Assembly: GCA_051122655.1 (NCBI GenBank)
Contig: CP182107.1
Span: 186,001-250,000, forward strand
Source of the DNA: Pasteurella sp030783905
Lineage (GTDB): Bacteria > Pseudomonadota > Gammaproteobacteria > Enterobacterales > Pasteurellaceae
Direction: 5' to 3'
DNA: 64,000 bases
The position numbers and the translations under genes are program-made. Numbering within the stretch: the stretch's first letter is position 1; each line of letters opens with the position of its first letter. Shown here in pieces: positions 55,266-64,000 of this stretch. The notes beneath the pieces are model-generated. The model searched no databases and was not told the origin of the DNA. It was given only the letters and a program-made list of their open reading frames with translations.

Positions 55266-56477
55266 ATGTTGAAAAAGATCGCCATCAGTTTTTGTGCTGT
55301 CATTGTGGCGATCTTTGCGCTTGTATTTTGGCAAATTGATCGTTTCCATAGCGAATTAACTCACTCGCTCAATGAAAAGCAGATTACCTTTTCTGAACAC
55401 CATATTCATTTTTTCCCTCAGCCAGAAATTTTGTTATCCAATGTCAAGTGGCAAGATAAACACGCACGCTCGGTTTCTGTCGCAAATATATCTCTACAAT
55501 CCGATTTTTGGTCACTTTTAGCACCACAAAAACGCATCAAACAAGTGCGCTTTGAGCAAATGAATATCGGGTATTCAGGGCAGCAAAAGCCCGATTTAGT
55601 CGGCATGAATGGACAAATTGAAGGGGATTTCCTTATTGATGCTAATCAGATTCACCTTGCTAATGTCTTGCTGACGCTGAGATTTGCGCAGCCGCTCTTA
55701 TTTAATACACAACAATTAGATATTGCCTTGAATAAGGGCTTAATCAAATACAGCTCATCGGATTGGCAAATGATTTTGGATGATATCCAAGTCAATGGTG
55801 AGCGTTTTGTCTTTTGGCAACTCGATGCCACCAAGCAACCTATGATGTGGTCTATCGCCTCTGAAATGCACTATGCCGATTCGCAACCTCAGTTACGGTT
55901 TAATTTACAGTTATTTAATAAAGTGAATGCTGAACAGCGACTGACTTTTGTTGGGGAAAATATTGCGTTAACGCCTTGGCAGAAGATGTTGAATTTACCG
56001 CACTTATTTTCTGGTCAGGCGGATATTGCTGGTGAGTTATTGTTAACCGATAATAAAACAGAAAAAGGGCAACTAGAAATAAAGATACCGGCAGGGCAGT
56101 TTAATGGTTTAAATTTATTGGCGCTAGTGACGAAATATTTACCGATTCACTATGATGAGACTCGTTTCGCTAGTAAAGAGATCAATACCACATTTCAGCA
56201 CTTGCAATCCTCTCTTGCTTGGGATTCGACGCGTCTCAACCTAGCTAAATTGACTTTTCAGATTGATCAAGTCGGGGTAACGGGACAAGGTGTGATCAAC
56301 TTAAACACAATGAATTGCGATGTGACGTTGAATGTAGGTTTGACGGTGCCGCAGTATCAACATTTTTCCTTACCCATCCGTTTTTTCGACAGTTGTTATT
56401 CCCCACAATATAAGGTGGAGTTTAAGCAGCATTTACGCCACCAATTAAAAAATCTCATCAAAGAAAAATTGAGGTAA
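55266..56477 (+). CDS. AsmA-family envelope protein
   Basis: A 403-residue protein with one N-terminal membrane helix (about residues 3-23) and a large beta-rich periplasmic part, the plan of AsmA/TamB-like proteins implicated in lipid transfer and outer membrane upkeep. The C-terminal portion (LFSGQADIAGELLLTDN... GVTGQGVINLNTMNCDVTLNV) resembles the AsmA C-terminal repeat. It starts at ATG 55266; the frame reaches back to 55248 inside dcd. An uptake word lies at 55997. Confidence 0.7.
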   Translation: MLKKIAISFCAVIVAIFALVFWQIDRFHSELTHSLNEKQITFSEHHIHFFPQPEILLSNVKWQDKHARSVSVANISLQSDFWSLLAPQKRIKQVRFEQMNIGYSGQQKPDLVGMNGQIEGDFLIDANQIHLANVLLTLRFAQPLLFNTQQLDIALNKGLIKYSSSDWQMILDDIQVNGERFVFWQLDATKQPMMWSIASEMHYADSQPQLRFNLQLFNKVNAEQRLTFVGENIALTPWQKMLNLPHLFSGQADIAGELLLTDNKTEKGQLEIKIPAGQFNGLNLLALVTKYLPIHYDETRFASKEINTTFQHLQSSLAWDSTRLNLAKLTFQIDQVGVTGQGVINLNTMNCDVTLNVGLTVPQYQHFSLPIRFFDSCYSPQYKVEFKQHLRHQLKNLIKEKLR

Positions 56478-56480
56478 TAG

Positions 56481-57662
56481 ATGTTACCTTTTCAAGTCGC
56501 TCGTCAGCGCCAATTTGCGCGTGTGATCACCTTTGCCCTTGCAGGATTTATCTTTAACACAACAGAATTTATTCCGGTTGCCTTACTCTCTGATATTGCA
56601 CAAAGTTTTGATATGCCGGTATCTCAAACGGGGTTAATGATCACGGTTTATGCCTGGGTCGTGTCCTTGATGTCATTACCTTTCATGTTACTGACCGCAA
56701 AAGTAGAACGCCGAGGATTGCTGATAAAATTATTAGTGCTCTTTATCTTGAGCCATTTGTTATCGGTGGTGGCGTGGAATTTTTGGGTTTTAGTATTAGC
56801 CAGAATTGGCGTGGCCTTAACGCATTCTATTTTTTGGGCCATTACCGCCTCTTTAGTTATTCGCGTAGCCCCTAAAGATAAAAAATCACAAGCAATTGGG
56901 CTATTAGCGATCGGTTGCTCTTTAGCTATGATTTTAGGTTTGCCTCTCGGACGCGTAATAGGACAAGCCTTTGGTTGGCGAGCAACTTTTGCGATTATTG
57001 CATTGATTGCGTTAGGTATTTTAGCGTTGTTCTATCAACTTTTACCGCGCTTAGCGAGCAAGAATGCCGGTTCCTTAAGCAGTCTACCAACCCTTTTTAA
57101 ACGCCCATTATTGCTTGGGCTTTATTTATTCACCATGATTATTATCTCGGCACATTTTACGGCATATAGCTATATTGAACCCTTTATGCTGCAAATCGGT
57201 GCAATGGAGCATAGTGTCACCACTCTTGTTCTCTTTGTCTTTGGACTATCTGGTATCACGGCAAGTTTATTGTTTAATCGTTACTATCAGAGCGGTCCAA
57301 TTCGTTTTATTCTCTTTTCAGTAGGACTGCTTACACTGACACTATTTCTCTTATTCGTCTCCAGTCAACAGACTTGGGCCATGTTTGTGTTAACGTTTTT
57401 CTGGGGAATAGGTATTGCAGGGGTTGGATTGGGGCTACAAATTCGAGTATTACATCTTGCCCCAGATGCTACTGATGTGGCAATGGCCATTTATTCTGGG
57501 ATTTATAACATTGGTATTGGTGCCGGTGCGCTATTGGGTAACCAAGTGATGCAACATTATGGCTTAGCCTACATTGGCGTAGCGGGCGCTTTATTCGCCG
57601 TATTTGGGCTTGTTTTATTTATTTTCATCCAGCGCCAATATGGTCGTTTGGCAACGCAATAA
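56481..57662 (+). CDS. sotB: MFS sugar efflux transporter
   Basis: A 12-helix major facilitator of 393 residues. FALAGFIFNTTEFIPVALLSDIA near the N-terminus and the motif-A-like segment MLLTAKVERRGLLI match the SotB/YdeA branch, which exports arabinose, IPTG and related sugars. It starts three bases after the AsmA-like gene, so it may share its transcript. The substrate in this organism is not known. Confidence 0.82.
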   Translation: MLPFQVARQRQFARVITFALAGFIFNTTEFIPVALLSDIAQSFDMPVSQTGLMITVYAWVVSLMSLPFMLLTAKVERRGLLIKLLVLFILSHLLSVVAWNFWVLVLARIGVALTHSIFWAITASLVIRVAPKDKKSQAIGLLAIGCSLAMILGLPLGRVIGQAFGWRATFAIIALIALGILALFYQLLPRLASKNAGSLSSLPTLFKRPLLLGLYLFTMIIISAHFTAYSYIEPFMLQIGAMEHSVTTLVLFVFGLSGITASLLFNRYYQSGPIRFILFSVGLLTLTLFLLFVSSQQTWAMFVLTFFWGIGIAGVGLGLQIRVLHLAPDATDVAMAIYSGIYNIGIGAGALLGNQVMQHYGLAYIGVAGALFAVFGLVLFIFIQRQYGRLATQ

Positions 57663-57716
57663 GCCTGTATCAGCAGAGAAAATAAAGTGCGGGTTAATAT
57701 GAAGAATATTGTTAAG

Positions 57717-57806
57717 TGGCGGTGAGAGGGGGATTCGAACCCCCGATACACTTTCGCATATACACGCTTTCCAGGCGTGCTCCTTCAACCACTCGGACAT
57801 CTCACC
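57717..57806 (-). tRNA. tRNA-Ser (anticodon GGA)
   Basis: A 90-base cloverleaf with CCA, acceptor stem GGTGAGA/TCTCACC, a long variable arm and a CTGGAAA anticodon loop. Confidence 0.95.
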
Positions 57807-57944
57807 GTTTTGAATAGGGTGTGAACTATAAGAATTTCATTGAAATTAGTCAAGTATTTTTTGCGTTAGAACATAAAACGTTGCGCTAAATTGAGATAAA
57901 ATAAACACTCTTGTTTTCTTAAATTTTGTAGGTCTTATTTTAAT

Positions 57945-59678
57945 ATGTTGAAGAAATGGTTTCTCAGCAAAAATGTGTTTTTAGCGGTTAAGCCTTTTAG
58001 TGCGCTAAAAGAAAGTTTTCGTGCAGGTTATACGCGTCAATTTTTCATTCGCGATATTATTGCGGGATTAACGATTGGGGTGATTGCTATTCCTTTATCA
58101 ATGGCGTTAGCTATTGCCAGTGGTGTGGCACCTCAACACGGATTATATACGGCGATTGTGGCAGGAATGATTATTGCCGTCACGGGCGGATCGCGTTTTA
58201 ATGTTTCAGGTCCCACCGCAGCATTTGTGGTGATTTTATATCCAATTACCCAACAGTTTGGTTTGGGGGGATTGCTGATGGCAACGTTGTTGTCTGGCTT
58301 GATTTTAGTTGTGATGGCGCTGTTTCGTTTAGGGCGGCTAATTGAATATATTCCCTTACCCGTTACACTCGGTTTTACCTGTGGGATTGGCGTTGTTATT
58401 GCTACCTTGCAAATTAAAGATTTTTTAGGTTTGTCGATTGTGGAAATGCCTGCTCATTATATTGATAAAGTACAAACCATTGTCACGGCATTACCCACAA
58501 TCAATTGGGCGGATGCCTTAGTTGGGGTTGTGACATTATTCATTTTAACCCAATGGCATAAATTACGTTTACCTATTCCTGGTCATTTGCCTGCCGTGAT
58601 TATTGCTACTTTATTGTCTTTAGCTTTCATTTACGCGGATCAACATGTTGCCACCATTGGTTCTGCATTCCAATATACGTTATCAGATGGTACACAGGGA
58701 TTCGGTATTCCAGATGCCTTACCTGAGTTTATCCTGCCTTGGGATATTCCAAATGCGCAAGGTGAAGTGATTACTTGGAATTTTGAGACGATTCAGGCCT
58801 TATTACCCGCCGCCTTTTCAATGGCCGTATTAGGCGCAATTGAGTCCTTATTATGTGCGGTGATTTTAGATAATATGACAGACACCAAACACCATTCTAA
58901 TAATGAGTTACTCGCACAAGGTTTAGGCAATATTGCCGCACCGTTTTTAGGTGGGATCACCGCGACAGCTGCAATTGCACGCTCTGTTGCGAATGTGAAA
59001 GCTGGTGGGGTGTCACCGATTTCGAGTGTGGTACATGCGTTATTGGTTCTATTTGCACTGCTATTTTTTGCAAATGCTTTATCTTATTTACCGCTTTCAT
59101 CGATGGCCGCGTTATTGCTTGTTGTTGCTTGGAATATGGCGAATGTGCCACAGATTATTCAACTCATTCGACGCTCTGGTCGTAATGAAATTGCTGTATT
59201 GTTAACCTGCTTAAGTTTAACGGTCATTTTCGATATGGTGATTGCCATTACCGTTGGGGTTTTATTAGCGAGTTTATTGTTTATTCGTACTATTGCAGAA
59301 ATGACAAAGTCGATTGAAATTGCTCACCCTGATGATTTAAATGATGTGCTCGTTTATCGTATTAGTGGACCGTTATTTTTTGCCGCAGCAGATAATTTAT
59401 TTGCCGATTTACATGATAAAACAGTCAATACCGATCATGAAATTAAGCACATTGTATTGCAGTGCGATGCAGTGACAGTGTTGGATACGGGGGGAATTCA
59501 TGCATTAACTCGCTTTGTACAACATATGTTGCCACATCAACAGCTTTATATGTGTAATATGCAATTCCAACCCTTGCGGATGATTGTTAAATCTAATACG
59601 GTAAATGAAATTCAGAAAATTAATTTTGCTTCGGATTTGTCAGATGCTTTTAATAAAATCCGCGTTTTTGAACAATAA
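57945..59678 (+). CDS. dauA: SulP-family anion transporter, DauA-like
   Basis: A 577-residue carrier with a SulP membrane domain (IRDIIAGLTIGVIAIPLSMALAIASG near residue 36, then the GSRFNVSGPTAAFVV block) and a cytoplasmic STAS domain (about residues 465-575, VLQCDAVTVLDTGGIHAL). E. coli DauA (YchM) takes up succinate and other C4-dicarboxylates at acid pH. Substrate here is inferred from overall likeness and could be another anion. Confidence 0.82.
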   Translation: MLKKWFLSKNVFLAVKPFSALKESFRAGYTRQFFIRDIIAGLTIGVIAIPLSMALAIASGVAPQHGLYTAIVAGMIIAVTGGSRFNVSGPTAAFVVILYPITQQFGLGGLLMATLLSGLILVVMALFRLGRLIEYIPLPVTLGFTCGIGVVIATLQIKDFLGLSIVEMPAHYIDKVQTIVTALPTINWADALVGVVTLFILTQWHKLRLPIPGHLPAVIIATLLSLAFIYADQHVATIGSAFQYTLSDGTQGFGIPDALPEFILPWDIPNAQGEVITWNFETIQALLPAAFSMAVLGAIESLLCAVILDNMTDTKHHSNNELLAQGLGNIAAPFLGGITATAAIARSVANVKAGGVSPISSVVHALLVLFALLFFANALSYLPLSSMAALLLVVAWNMANVPQIIQLIRRSGRNEIAVLLTCLSLTVIFDMVIAITVGVLLASLLFIRTIAEMTKSIEIAHPDDLNDVLVYRISGPLFFAAADNLFADLHDKTVNTDHEIKHIVLQCDAVTVLDTGGIHALTRFVQHMLPHQQLYMCNMQFQPLRMIVKSNTVNEIQKINFASDLSDAFNKIRVFEQ

Positions 59679-59705
59679 GCATAAAACTGTTTAGAGGAGA
59701 AAAAC

Positions 59706-60368
59706 ATGGCTTACCGCACCGCAGAGGTCGTTGAAAAATTACGCGCTTGGAAAGTCATTCCTGTGATTGCGTTAGATCAGCCTGAGACGATTTTACCACT
59801 CGCAGATTGTTTAGCTGAACACGGCTTACCTGTGGTAGAAATTACGTTTCGTTCAAGTGCAGCAGAACAAGCCATTCGTTTGCTTAAGCAGCAACGTCCG
59901 ACTATTTTTGTCGCCGCAGGCACGGTGCTGACTCCAGAACAAGTGGTACAAGCTAAAAATGCTGGGGCAGATTGTGTGGTGACGCCAGGTTTCAATCCGA
60001 AAATTGTTGAACTTTGCTAGCGTTTATCTTTGCCAATTATCCCCGGTGTGAATAATCCAATGGCGATTGAAGCCGCTTTAGAAAGAGGAATATCGCTAGT
60101 GAAATTTTTCCCAGCGGAAGCTTCAGGTGGGGTTGCGATGATTAAGGCGTTGTTAGGCCCTTATTCAATGTTACAAATTATGCCAACAGGGGGCATTGAT
60201 TTGCAAAATATCAATCATTATTTGGCATTACCTAATGTGGTTGCGTGTGGTGGATCATGGTTTGTCGATAAAAAGTATATTCAGCAACAAAATTGGCAAG
60301 AAATTGGACGTTTAACCCAAATGCTGATGGCGCAGCTTAAAGGCGAAAAAGAGCGGTCATTTTCCTAG
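59706..60368 (+). pseudogene. eda: KDPG/KHG aldolase interrupted by an in-frame amber codon
   Basis: The intact enzyme splits 2-keto-3-deoxy-6-phosphogluconate to pyruvate and glyceraldehyde 3-phosphate. The first part (59706-60017) carries Glu45 (VVEITFRSS) and AGTVLTPEQV. At 60018-60020 there is TAG, and the same frame continues (RLSLPIIPGVNNP) to a stop at 60368. The Schiff-base lysine is Lys133 (VKFFPAEASGG), numbered as in E. coli, and lies beyond the stop. The codon fits CAG (Gln) changed by one base. No frameshift is present and the second half still looks well conserved, so the lesion is recent, strain-specific, or a sequencing error. A TTG restart at 60030 could make a fragment but not an active enzyme. 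Confidence 0.88.
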
Positions 60369-60454
60369 AAATTTTTAACTTGTGTTTGTGTGAATCTTTT
60401 ATAAGATAAAGAGTCTAATTGATTTCTTATTGGTACTTTATGAGGAAAGCTAAC

Positions 60455-61099
60455 ATGAATTTTAATCGTTTGTTAAATGAGGTTTTAAATAAGGTGACTC
60501 AATCTGTTGGTCAGATAAACAAAGCTAATCCAAATACTACAATGGATACAATCACTAAAGTGGGTGGTGGTGCCGCTTTAGCGGGGATTTTATCTATGGT
60601 GCTTGGCCGTAAAGGCGGCGCAAAATTGACTAAACTTGGATCGTTAGCTGCGTTAGGGAGTTTAGCTTATAAAGCCTATCAACATTATCAGAAAAATCAG
60701 TCTGCGCAACACAGTACGAGTGAGCTTTCTGAAGAGGCATTTGTGGCAACGCCACAAACAGAAGACAGTAGCAAGATTATTCTACGCACGATGATTGCGG
60801 CTGCGCTTTCGGATGGGGTACTAGAGGAAGCGGAAAAAGCGTTGATTATGCAGGAAGGCGGTGATGATCCTGCGTTACAACAGTGGTTAGAGCAAGAGAT
60901 CGCACATCCACTCAGTGTAACTGAAATTGCCAAAACGGTTGGAAACGACACCGCACTTGCCACACAGGTTTATCTTGCTGCACGTATGGTATGTCAGGAC
61001 TTGTCGCGTAAAGAAATCGTATTTCTTAGCCAATTAGCGCAAGCATTAAATTTAGATGATGCACTGGTGGAGCAACTCGAGAAACAAGCCGGATTTTAA
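60455..61099 (+). CDS. DUF533 (YebE-like) protein
   Basis: A 214-residue protein of unknown function. A Gly/Ala-rich hydrophobic stretch (VGGGAALAGILSMVLGRKGG, about residues 31-50, continuing GSLAALGSLAYKAYQHY) is followed by a TerB-like helical domain (ILRTMIAAALSDGVLEEAEKALI onward), with an acidic DGVLEEAE turn. The ATG at 60455 has GAGGAAAG upstream; the frame opens earlier at 60419 without support. A terminator follows. Confidence 0.75.
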   Translation: MNFNRLLNEVLNKVTQSVGQINKANPNTTMDTITKVGGGAALAGILSMVLGRKGGAKLTKLGSLAALGSLAYKAYQHYQKNQSAQHSTSELSEEAFVATPQTEDSSKIILRTMIAAALSDGVLEEAEKALIMQEGGDDPALQQWLEQEIAHPLSVTEIAKTVGNDTALATQVYLAARMVCQDLSRKEIVFLSQLAQALNLDDALVEQLEKQAGF

Positions 61100-61101
61100 T
61101 T

Positions 61102-61137
61102 AAAAAAATGGCAAGATGTGCATCTTGCCATTTTTTT
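61102..61137. terminator. Bidirectional terminator between the DUF533 gene and cysS
   Basis: A stem AAATGGCAAGATG/CATCTTGCCATTT with A- and T-runs on either side, between converging genes. Confidence 0.93.
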
Positions 61138-61149
61138 ATGATTTTTTAG

Positions 61150-62529
61150 TTACAGTTTACGCCAAGTAGTGCCATTTAGGCCATCTTCCAATACCACGCC
61201 CATTTCAGCGAGTTTACTGCGTGCTAAGTCCGCACTTGCCCAATCTTTTACGGCTCGGGCATCATTACGTTGTTTGATTAAGGCTTCAATCAACTCGACG
61301 TCATCATTATTTGAACCAGATTGTAAGAATTCTTCAGGGTCTTGGTTGAGTAAACCTAATATTCCTGCTAATTCACGTAAGCGTGCTGCGAGCGCATTCG
61401 CTTTTGACTTATCTTCATTTTTCAGTTTGTTGAGCTCGCGTGTGATTTCAAATAAGACTGAAATGGCTTTTGGGGTATTGAAATCATCATCCATTGCTTC
61501 TCTAAAGGCTGCAAGATAATGTTGTCCTTCTGTTGCGACTGCAGTGGGGTCTGTGCCACGTAATGCCGTATATAAACGCTCTAAGGCACTGTGCGCAAGA
61601 TTAAGATTTTCTTCACTGTAATTTAATGGACTGCGGTAATGTGCAGTCAGTAAAAAGTAACGTACACTTTCTGCATCATAGAGTGATAATACCTCACGTA
61701 ATGTAAAGAAATTACCTAGCGATTTGGACATTTTTTCTCGATCGACCATAATCATGCCAGAATGCATCCAGTAGTTCACATAGCGTCCACCATGGGCACA
61801 ACAAGACTGTGCAATCTCATTTTCATGATGCGGGAACGTTAAATCTGAACCACCGCCATGGATATCAAAATGCTCACCCAATTCTTTATAGTTCATGGCA
61901 GAGCATTCAATATGCCAACCAGGACGGCCTTCTCCCCAAGGTGAGGACCAACTTGGCTCGCCCGGTTTTGACATTTTCCATAACACAAAATCCATTGGGT
62001 TTTTCTTGATACTGACAATTTCAACCCGCGCACCTGCTTGAAGCTGCTCTAAATTCTGACGAGAAAGTTTGCCATATTGTTTAAAACTTTCGACATCAAA
62101 CATGACATCGCCATTGCGTGATACATAAGCATGTTGACGAGCAATCAATTTTTCAATCATGGCTATAATTTCAGGAATATGATGAGTGGCACGTGGTTCT
62201 AAATCAGGGCGCAAGACATTGAGCGCATCAAAGTCTTTGTGCATTTCCGCAATCATTCTGTCAACGAGTTGGTTGCAAGATTCATTATTTTCTAATGCAC
62301 GCTTGATAATTTTATCATCCACATCTGTGATGTTACGCACATAAGTTAAGTCATAACCTAAATACCGAAGATAACGAGCAATCACATCAAAACAAACGAA
62401 TGTACGCCCGTGTCCTACGTGGCATAAATCATAAACCGTAATACCGCAAACATACATACCGACTTTGTTGGCATTAATAGGTTTAAAGATTTCTTTTTCT
62501 CTTGTTAATGTATTAAAAATTTTTAGCAT
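61150..62529 (-). CDS. cysS: Cysteinyl-tRNA synthetase
   Basis: A class I synthetase of 459 residues. The zinc site includes Cys28 (YVCGITVYD). The HIGH-type motif is HVGHGRT (about residues 37-43) and the KMSKS loop is KMSKSLGNF (about 267-275). WHIECSAM and HHENEIAQ supply the other zinc ligands. Divergent from ppiB. Confidence 0.96.
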   Translation of the reverse strand: MLKIFNTLTREKEIFKPINANKVGMYVCGITVYDLCHVGHGRTFVCFDVIARYLRYLGYDLTYVRNITDVDDKIIKRALENNESCNQLVDRMIAEMHKDFDALNVLRPDLEPRATHHIPEIIAMIEKLIARQHAYVSRNGDVMFDVESFKQYGKLSRQNLEQLQAGARVEIVSIKKNPMDFVLWKMSKPGEPSWSSPWGEGRPGWHIECSAMNYKELGEHFDIHGGGSDLTFPHHENEIAQSCCAHGGRYVNYWMHSGMIMVDREKMSKSLGNFFTLREVLSLYDAESVRYFLLTAHYRSPLNYSEENLNLAHSALERLYTALRGTDPTAVATEGQHYLAAFREAMDDDFNTPKAISVLFEITRELNKLKNEDKSKANALAARLRELAGILGLLNQDPEEFLQSGSNNDDVELIEALIKQRNDARAVKDWASADLARSKLAEMGVVLEDGLNGTTWRKL

Positions 62530-62678
62530 GGATTGGTTCTCTTAAGTGGATAGGAATGTTATAAATAGGACCCTACTTTTAGCATAGCGTAATTTGCTAT
62601 AAACAAAGTTACTTTATAGCATTTAATGTGCTTTTATGAAATAATCTAATGATATAAAACATTTAGAGGAAAACAGAT

Positions 62679-63188
62679 ATGATTACATTACATACTAACT
62701 TGGGTAACATCAAAATTCAATTAGATCATGAAAAAGCACCGAACACAGCGCAAAACTTTGTAAATTACTGTAAAAGTGGATTCTATGATAACACAATTTT
62801 TCATCGTGTTATCGATGGATTTATGATCCAAGGTGGTGGTATGGATGAGACGATGCGTGAGAAAAAGACGAATGCGCCTATCCAAAATGAAGCCAATAAT
62901 GGTTTAAGTAATAAACGGGGTACCATCGCGATGGCGCGGACATCTGATCCCCATTCTGCGACGGCACAATTTTTCATTAATGTCGCAGATAATACCTTTT
63001 TAGATCATCGTTCAAAAGAATTATTTGGTAAAAACGTGGTACAAGAATGGGGATATGCGGTATTTGGTGAAGTTGTTGAGGGTATGGATGTCGTAGATAA
63101 GATCAAAGGCGTGAAAACGGGAAATAAAGGGTTCCATCAAGATGTCCCAACAGAAACTATCGTGATTACTGCTGTGACTGTTGAATAA
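62679..63188 (+). CDS. ppiB: Cytoplasmic peptidyl-prolyl isomerase B (cyclophilin)
   Basis: A 169-residue cyclophilin with no signal peptide. FHRVIDGFMIQGGG carries the active-site Arg and Phe, and ARTSDPHSATAQFFINVADN the rest of the pocket. GAGGAAAA precedes the ATG. It is followed by a second cyclophilin, a likely duplication. Confidence 0.95.
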   Translation: MITLHTNLGNIKIQLDHEKAPNTAQNFVNYCKSGFYDNTIFHRVIDGFMIQGGGMDETMREKKTNAPIQNEANNGLSNKRGTIAMARTSDPHSATAQFFINVADNTFLDHRSKELFGKNVVQEWGYAVFGEVVEGMDVVDKIKGVKTGNKGFHQDVPTETIVITAVTVE

Positions 63189-63238
63189 TCAGTGTTTCCC
63201 CTCGTAATTGAGGGGATTCTTTTAGGAGAAGAGAAAAA

Positions 63239-63790
63239 ATGTTAAGAATAATTACCGCACTTTTGCTTGCTGGCGTTGTTTGTGCTGCTCAAGCAAAGAA
63301 TGTGGTTTTACATACCAATTATGGCGATATTAAAATGGTGTTAGAAGAGGAGAAAGCGCCAATTAGCACTCAGAATTTTCTACATTATAGCCAAACGGGA
63401 TTTTATAATGGCTCAATTTTTCATCGAGTGATCCCTGGTTTCATGGTTCAAGCAGGGGGATTCGATGTGGGGATGAAACAAAAGAAAACGCAAGCACCGA
63501 TTCTCAATGAGGCGAATAATGGCTTAAAAAATTTGCGCGGTACGGTTGCAATGGCGCGGACGTCTGATCCCCATTCAGCCACTGCGCAATTTTTTATCAA
63601 TACCGTTGACAATGATTTTTTAAATTTTAGTTCAGAAACAGAAAAAGGCTGGGGCTATGCAGTCTTTGCTCATGTCGTAGAAGGCATGGAGGTGGTTGAG
63701 CGTATTAGTCAAGTGAAGACAGAACGTGTCGGCTTTCATCGTGATGTGCCGAAAGAGCCAGTGGTCATTCAGTCTGTCACTGTTGAGTAG
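63239..63790 (+). CDS. ppiA: Periplasmic peptidyl-prolyl isomerase A (cyclophilin)
   Basis: A 183-residue cyclophilin with a signal peptide (cleavage after AQA, residue 19), so it acts in the periplasm on folding envelope proteins. FHRVIPGFMVQAGG and ARTSDPHSATAQFFINTVDN form the active site. It lies 50 bases after ppiB. An uptake word at 63254-63262 encodes part of the signal peptide (ITAL). Confidence 0.92.
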   Translation: MLRIITALLLAGVVCAAQAKNVVLHTNYGDIKMVLEEEKAPISTQNFLHYSQTGFYNGSIFHRVIPGFMVQAGGFDVGMKQKKTQAPILNEANNGLKNLRGTVAMARTSDPHSATAQFFINTVDNDFLNFSSETEKGWGYAVFAHVVEGMEVVERISQVKTERVGFHRDVPKEPVVIQSVTVE

Positions 63791-63893
63791 CGCTGTTTCG
63801 CCTCACTATTTTATATTTACTTGTTATTTTGACGGCAAGGGGAATATCTCCCCTAGCTGAGTTTCAATACATAAAGAAAGAATACAAAATTGT

Positions 63894-64000
63894 ATGCCAT
63901 TTTTTGATACACATATCCATTTAGATTATTTACAGCAAGAAACAGGCGAAACGCTTGCACAATTAGTTGAACACGCAGAACAAGCTGGCGTACAAAAGAT
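63894..64000 (+). CDS. TatD-family metal-dependent hydrolase (N-terminus only)
   Basis: The first 35 codons of a protein that runs off the window. FFDTHIHLDYL is the metal-binding THxH motif of TatD-type hydrolases, and the following acidic/Ala-rich helix fits the YjjV branch. The start ATG has a purine-rich AAAGAAAG upstream. The function beyond the family cannot be judged. Confidence 0.75.
   Translation, partial: MPFFDTHIHLDYLQQETGETLAQLVEHAEQAGVQK

Noticed and set aside
57569..57800. Two minus-strand frames of about 60 codons
   Set aside because: They cover tRNA-Ser(GGA) and the end of sotB.
60018..60020. TAG as a recoded (read-through) codon in eda
   Set aside because: Pyrrolysine or programmed read-through is not known for this enzyme or family, and no special downstream structure was seen.
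59706..60368. Two separate genes instead of one broken eda
   Set aside because: Both parts are in the same frame, join to a full-length aldolase, and catalytic residues are split between them in the family order.

Overview
This window is a stretch of core chromosome from a Pasteurellaceae bacterium, most probably Pasteurella multocida. Three things support this. (i) The 9-base Hin-type DNA uptake word (AAGTGCGGT or its complement) occurs 20 times by my reading, against about 0.5 expected by chance. (ii) The base composition is AT-rich and many gene neighbourhoods match those known from Haemophilus influenzae and P. multocida: aspS-nudB-yebC-ruvCAB, cydABX-ybgE-ybgC-tolQRAB-pal, competence pilins followed by recC, and afu-udk-dcd. 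(iii) The window opens inside an autotransporter sialidase like P. multocida NanB and carries a nadV gene for nicotinamide salvage. The species call rests on recall of families and synteny, not on a database search.

Layout. 0-8 kb: sialidase autotransporter (5' end cut by the window), nicotinamide phosphoribosyltransferase, a MipA/OmpV-type outer membrane protein behind a PurR-like palindrome, and the MacAB efflux pair. 8.4-8.65 kb: a Gly-Cys-Leu tRNA operon on the minus strand. 8.9-16 kb: metB (MetJ-type operator), trxA, sirtuin cobB, rluC divergent from rne with its long leader, and tRNA-Ser(UGA). 16-23.4 kb: priC, a Na+/H+ antiporter-family carrier, rnt, gloA, a large DUF2157/DUF4401/GDYXXLXY membrane protein, cmoA and an ICMT-like protein. 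23.5-30.7 kb: aspS, a DUF3298 lipoprotein, nudB, yebC, a small lipoprotein, ruvC, ruvA, ruvB and a small secreted protein. 31-39 kb: cydABX and the Tol-Pal envelope operon. 39.2-45.3 kb: three tandem tRNA-Lys genes, four competence pilin-like genes behind a CRP-S (Sxy-dependent) site, and recC. 45.3-47.3 kb: rimI, holD, rsmC. 47.3-53.7 kb: an Afu-type ABC transporter with three tandem paralogous binding proteins. 54-60.4 kb: udk, dcd, an AsmA-like protein, a sugar-efflux MFS carrier, tRNA-Ser(GGA), a SulP carrier (dauA) and an eda gene broken by one in-frame amber codon. 60.4-64 kb: a DUF533 protein, cysS, two cyclophilins and the start of a TatD-family hydrolase.

Most genes are housekeeping. 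The points that most deserve a second look are these. The three AfuA paralogs differ at a residue pair I recall as contacting the sugar phosphate in AfuA, and they sit behind a CRP-like site with no visible Fur box, which argues for hexose-phosphate rather than iron uptake. The eda gene has a CAG-to-TAG-type lesion upstream of the catalytic lysine. A PurR-like operator precedes an outer membrane protein gene. A CRP-S site precedes the pilin operon in a species not noted for easy transformation. The priC ribosome binding site lies inside a perfect palindrome. I saw no CRISPR array, insertion sequence, prophage or obvious new multi-gene defence system.
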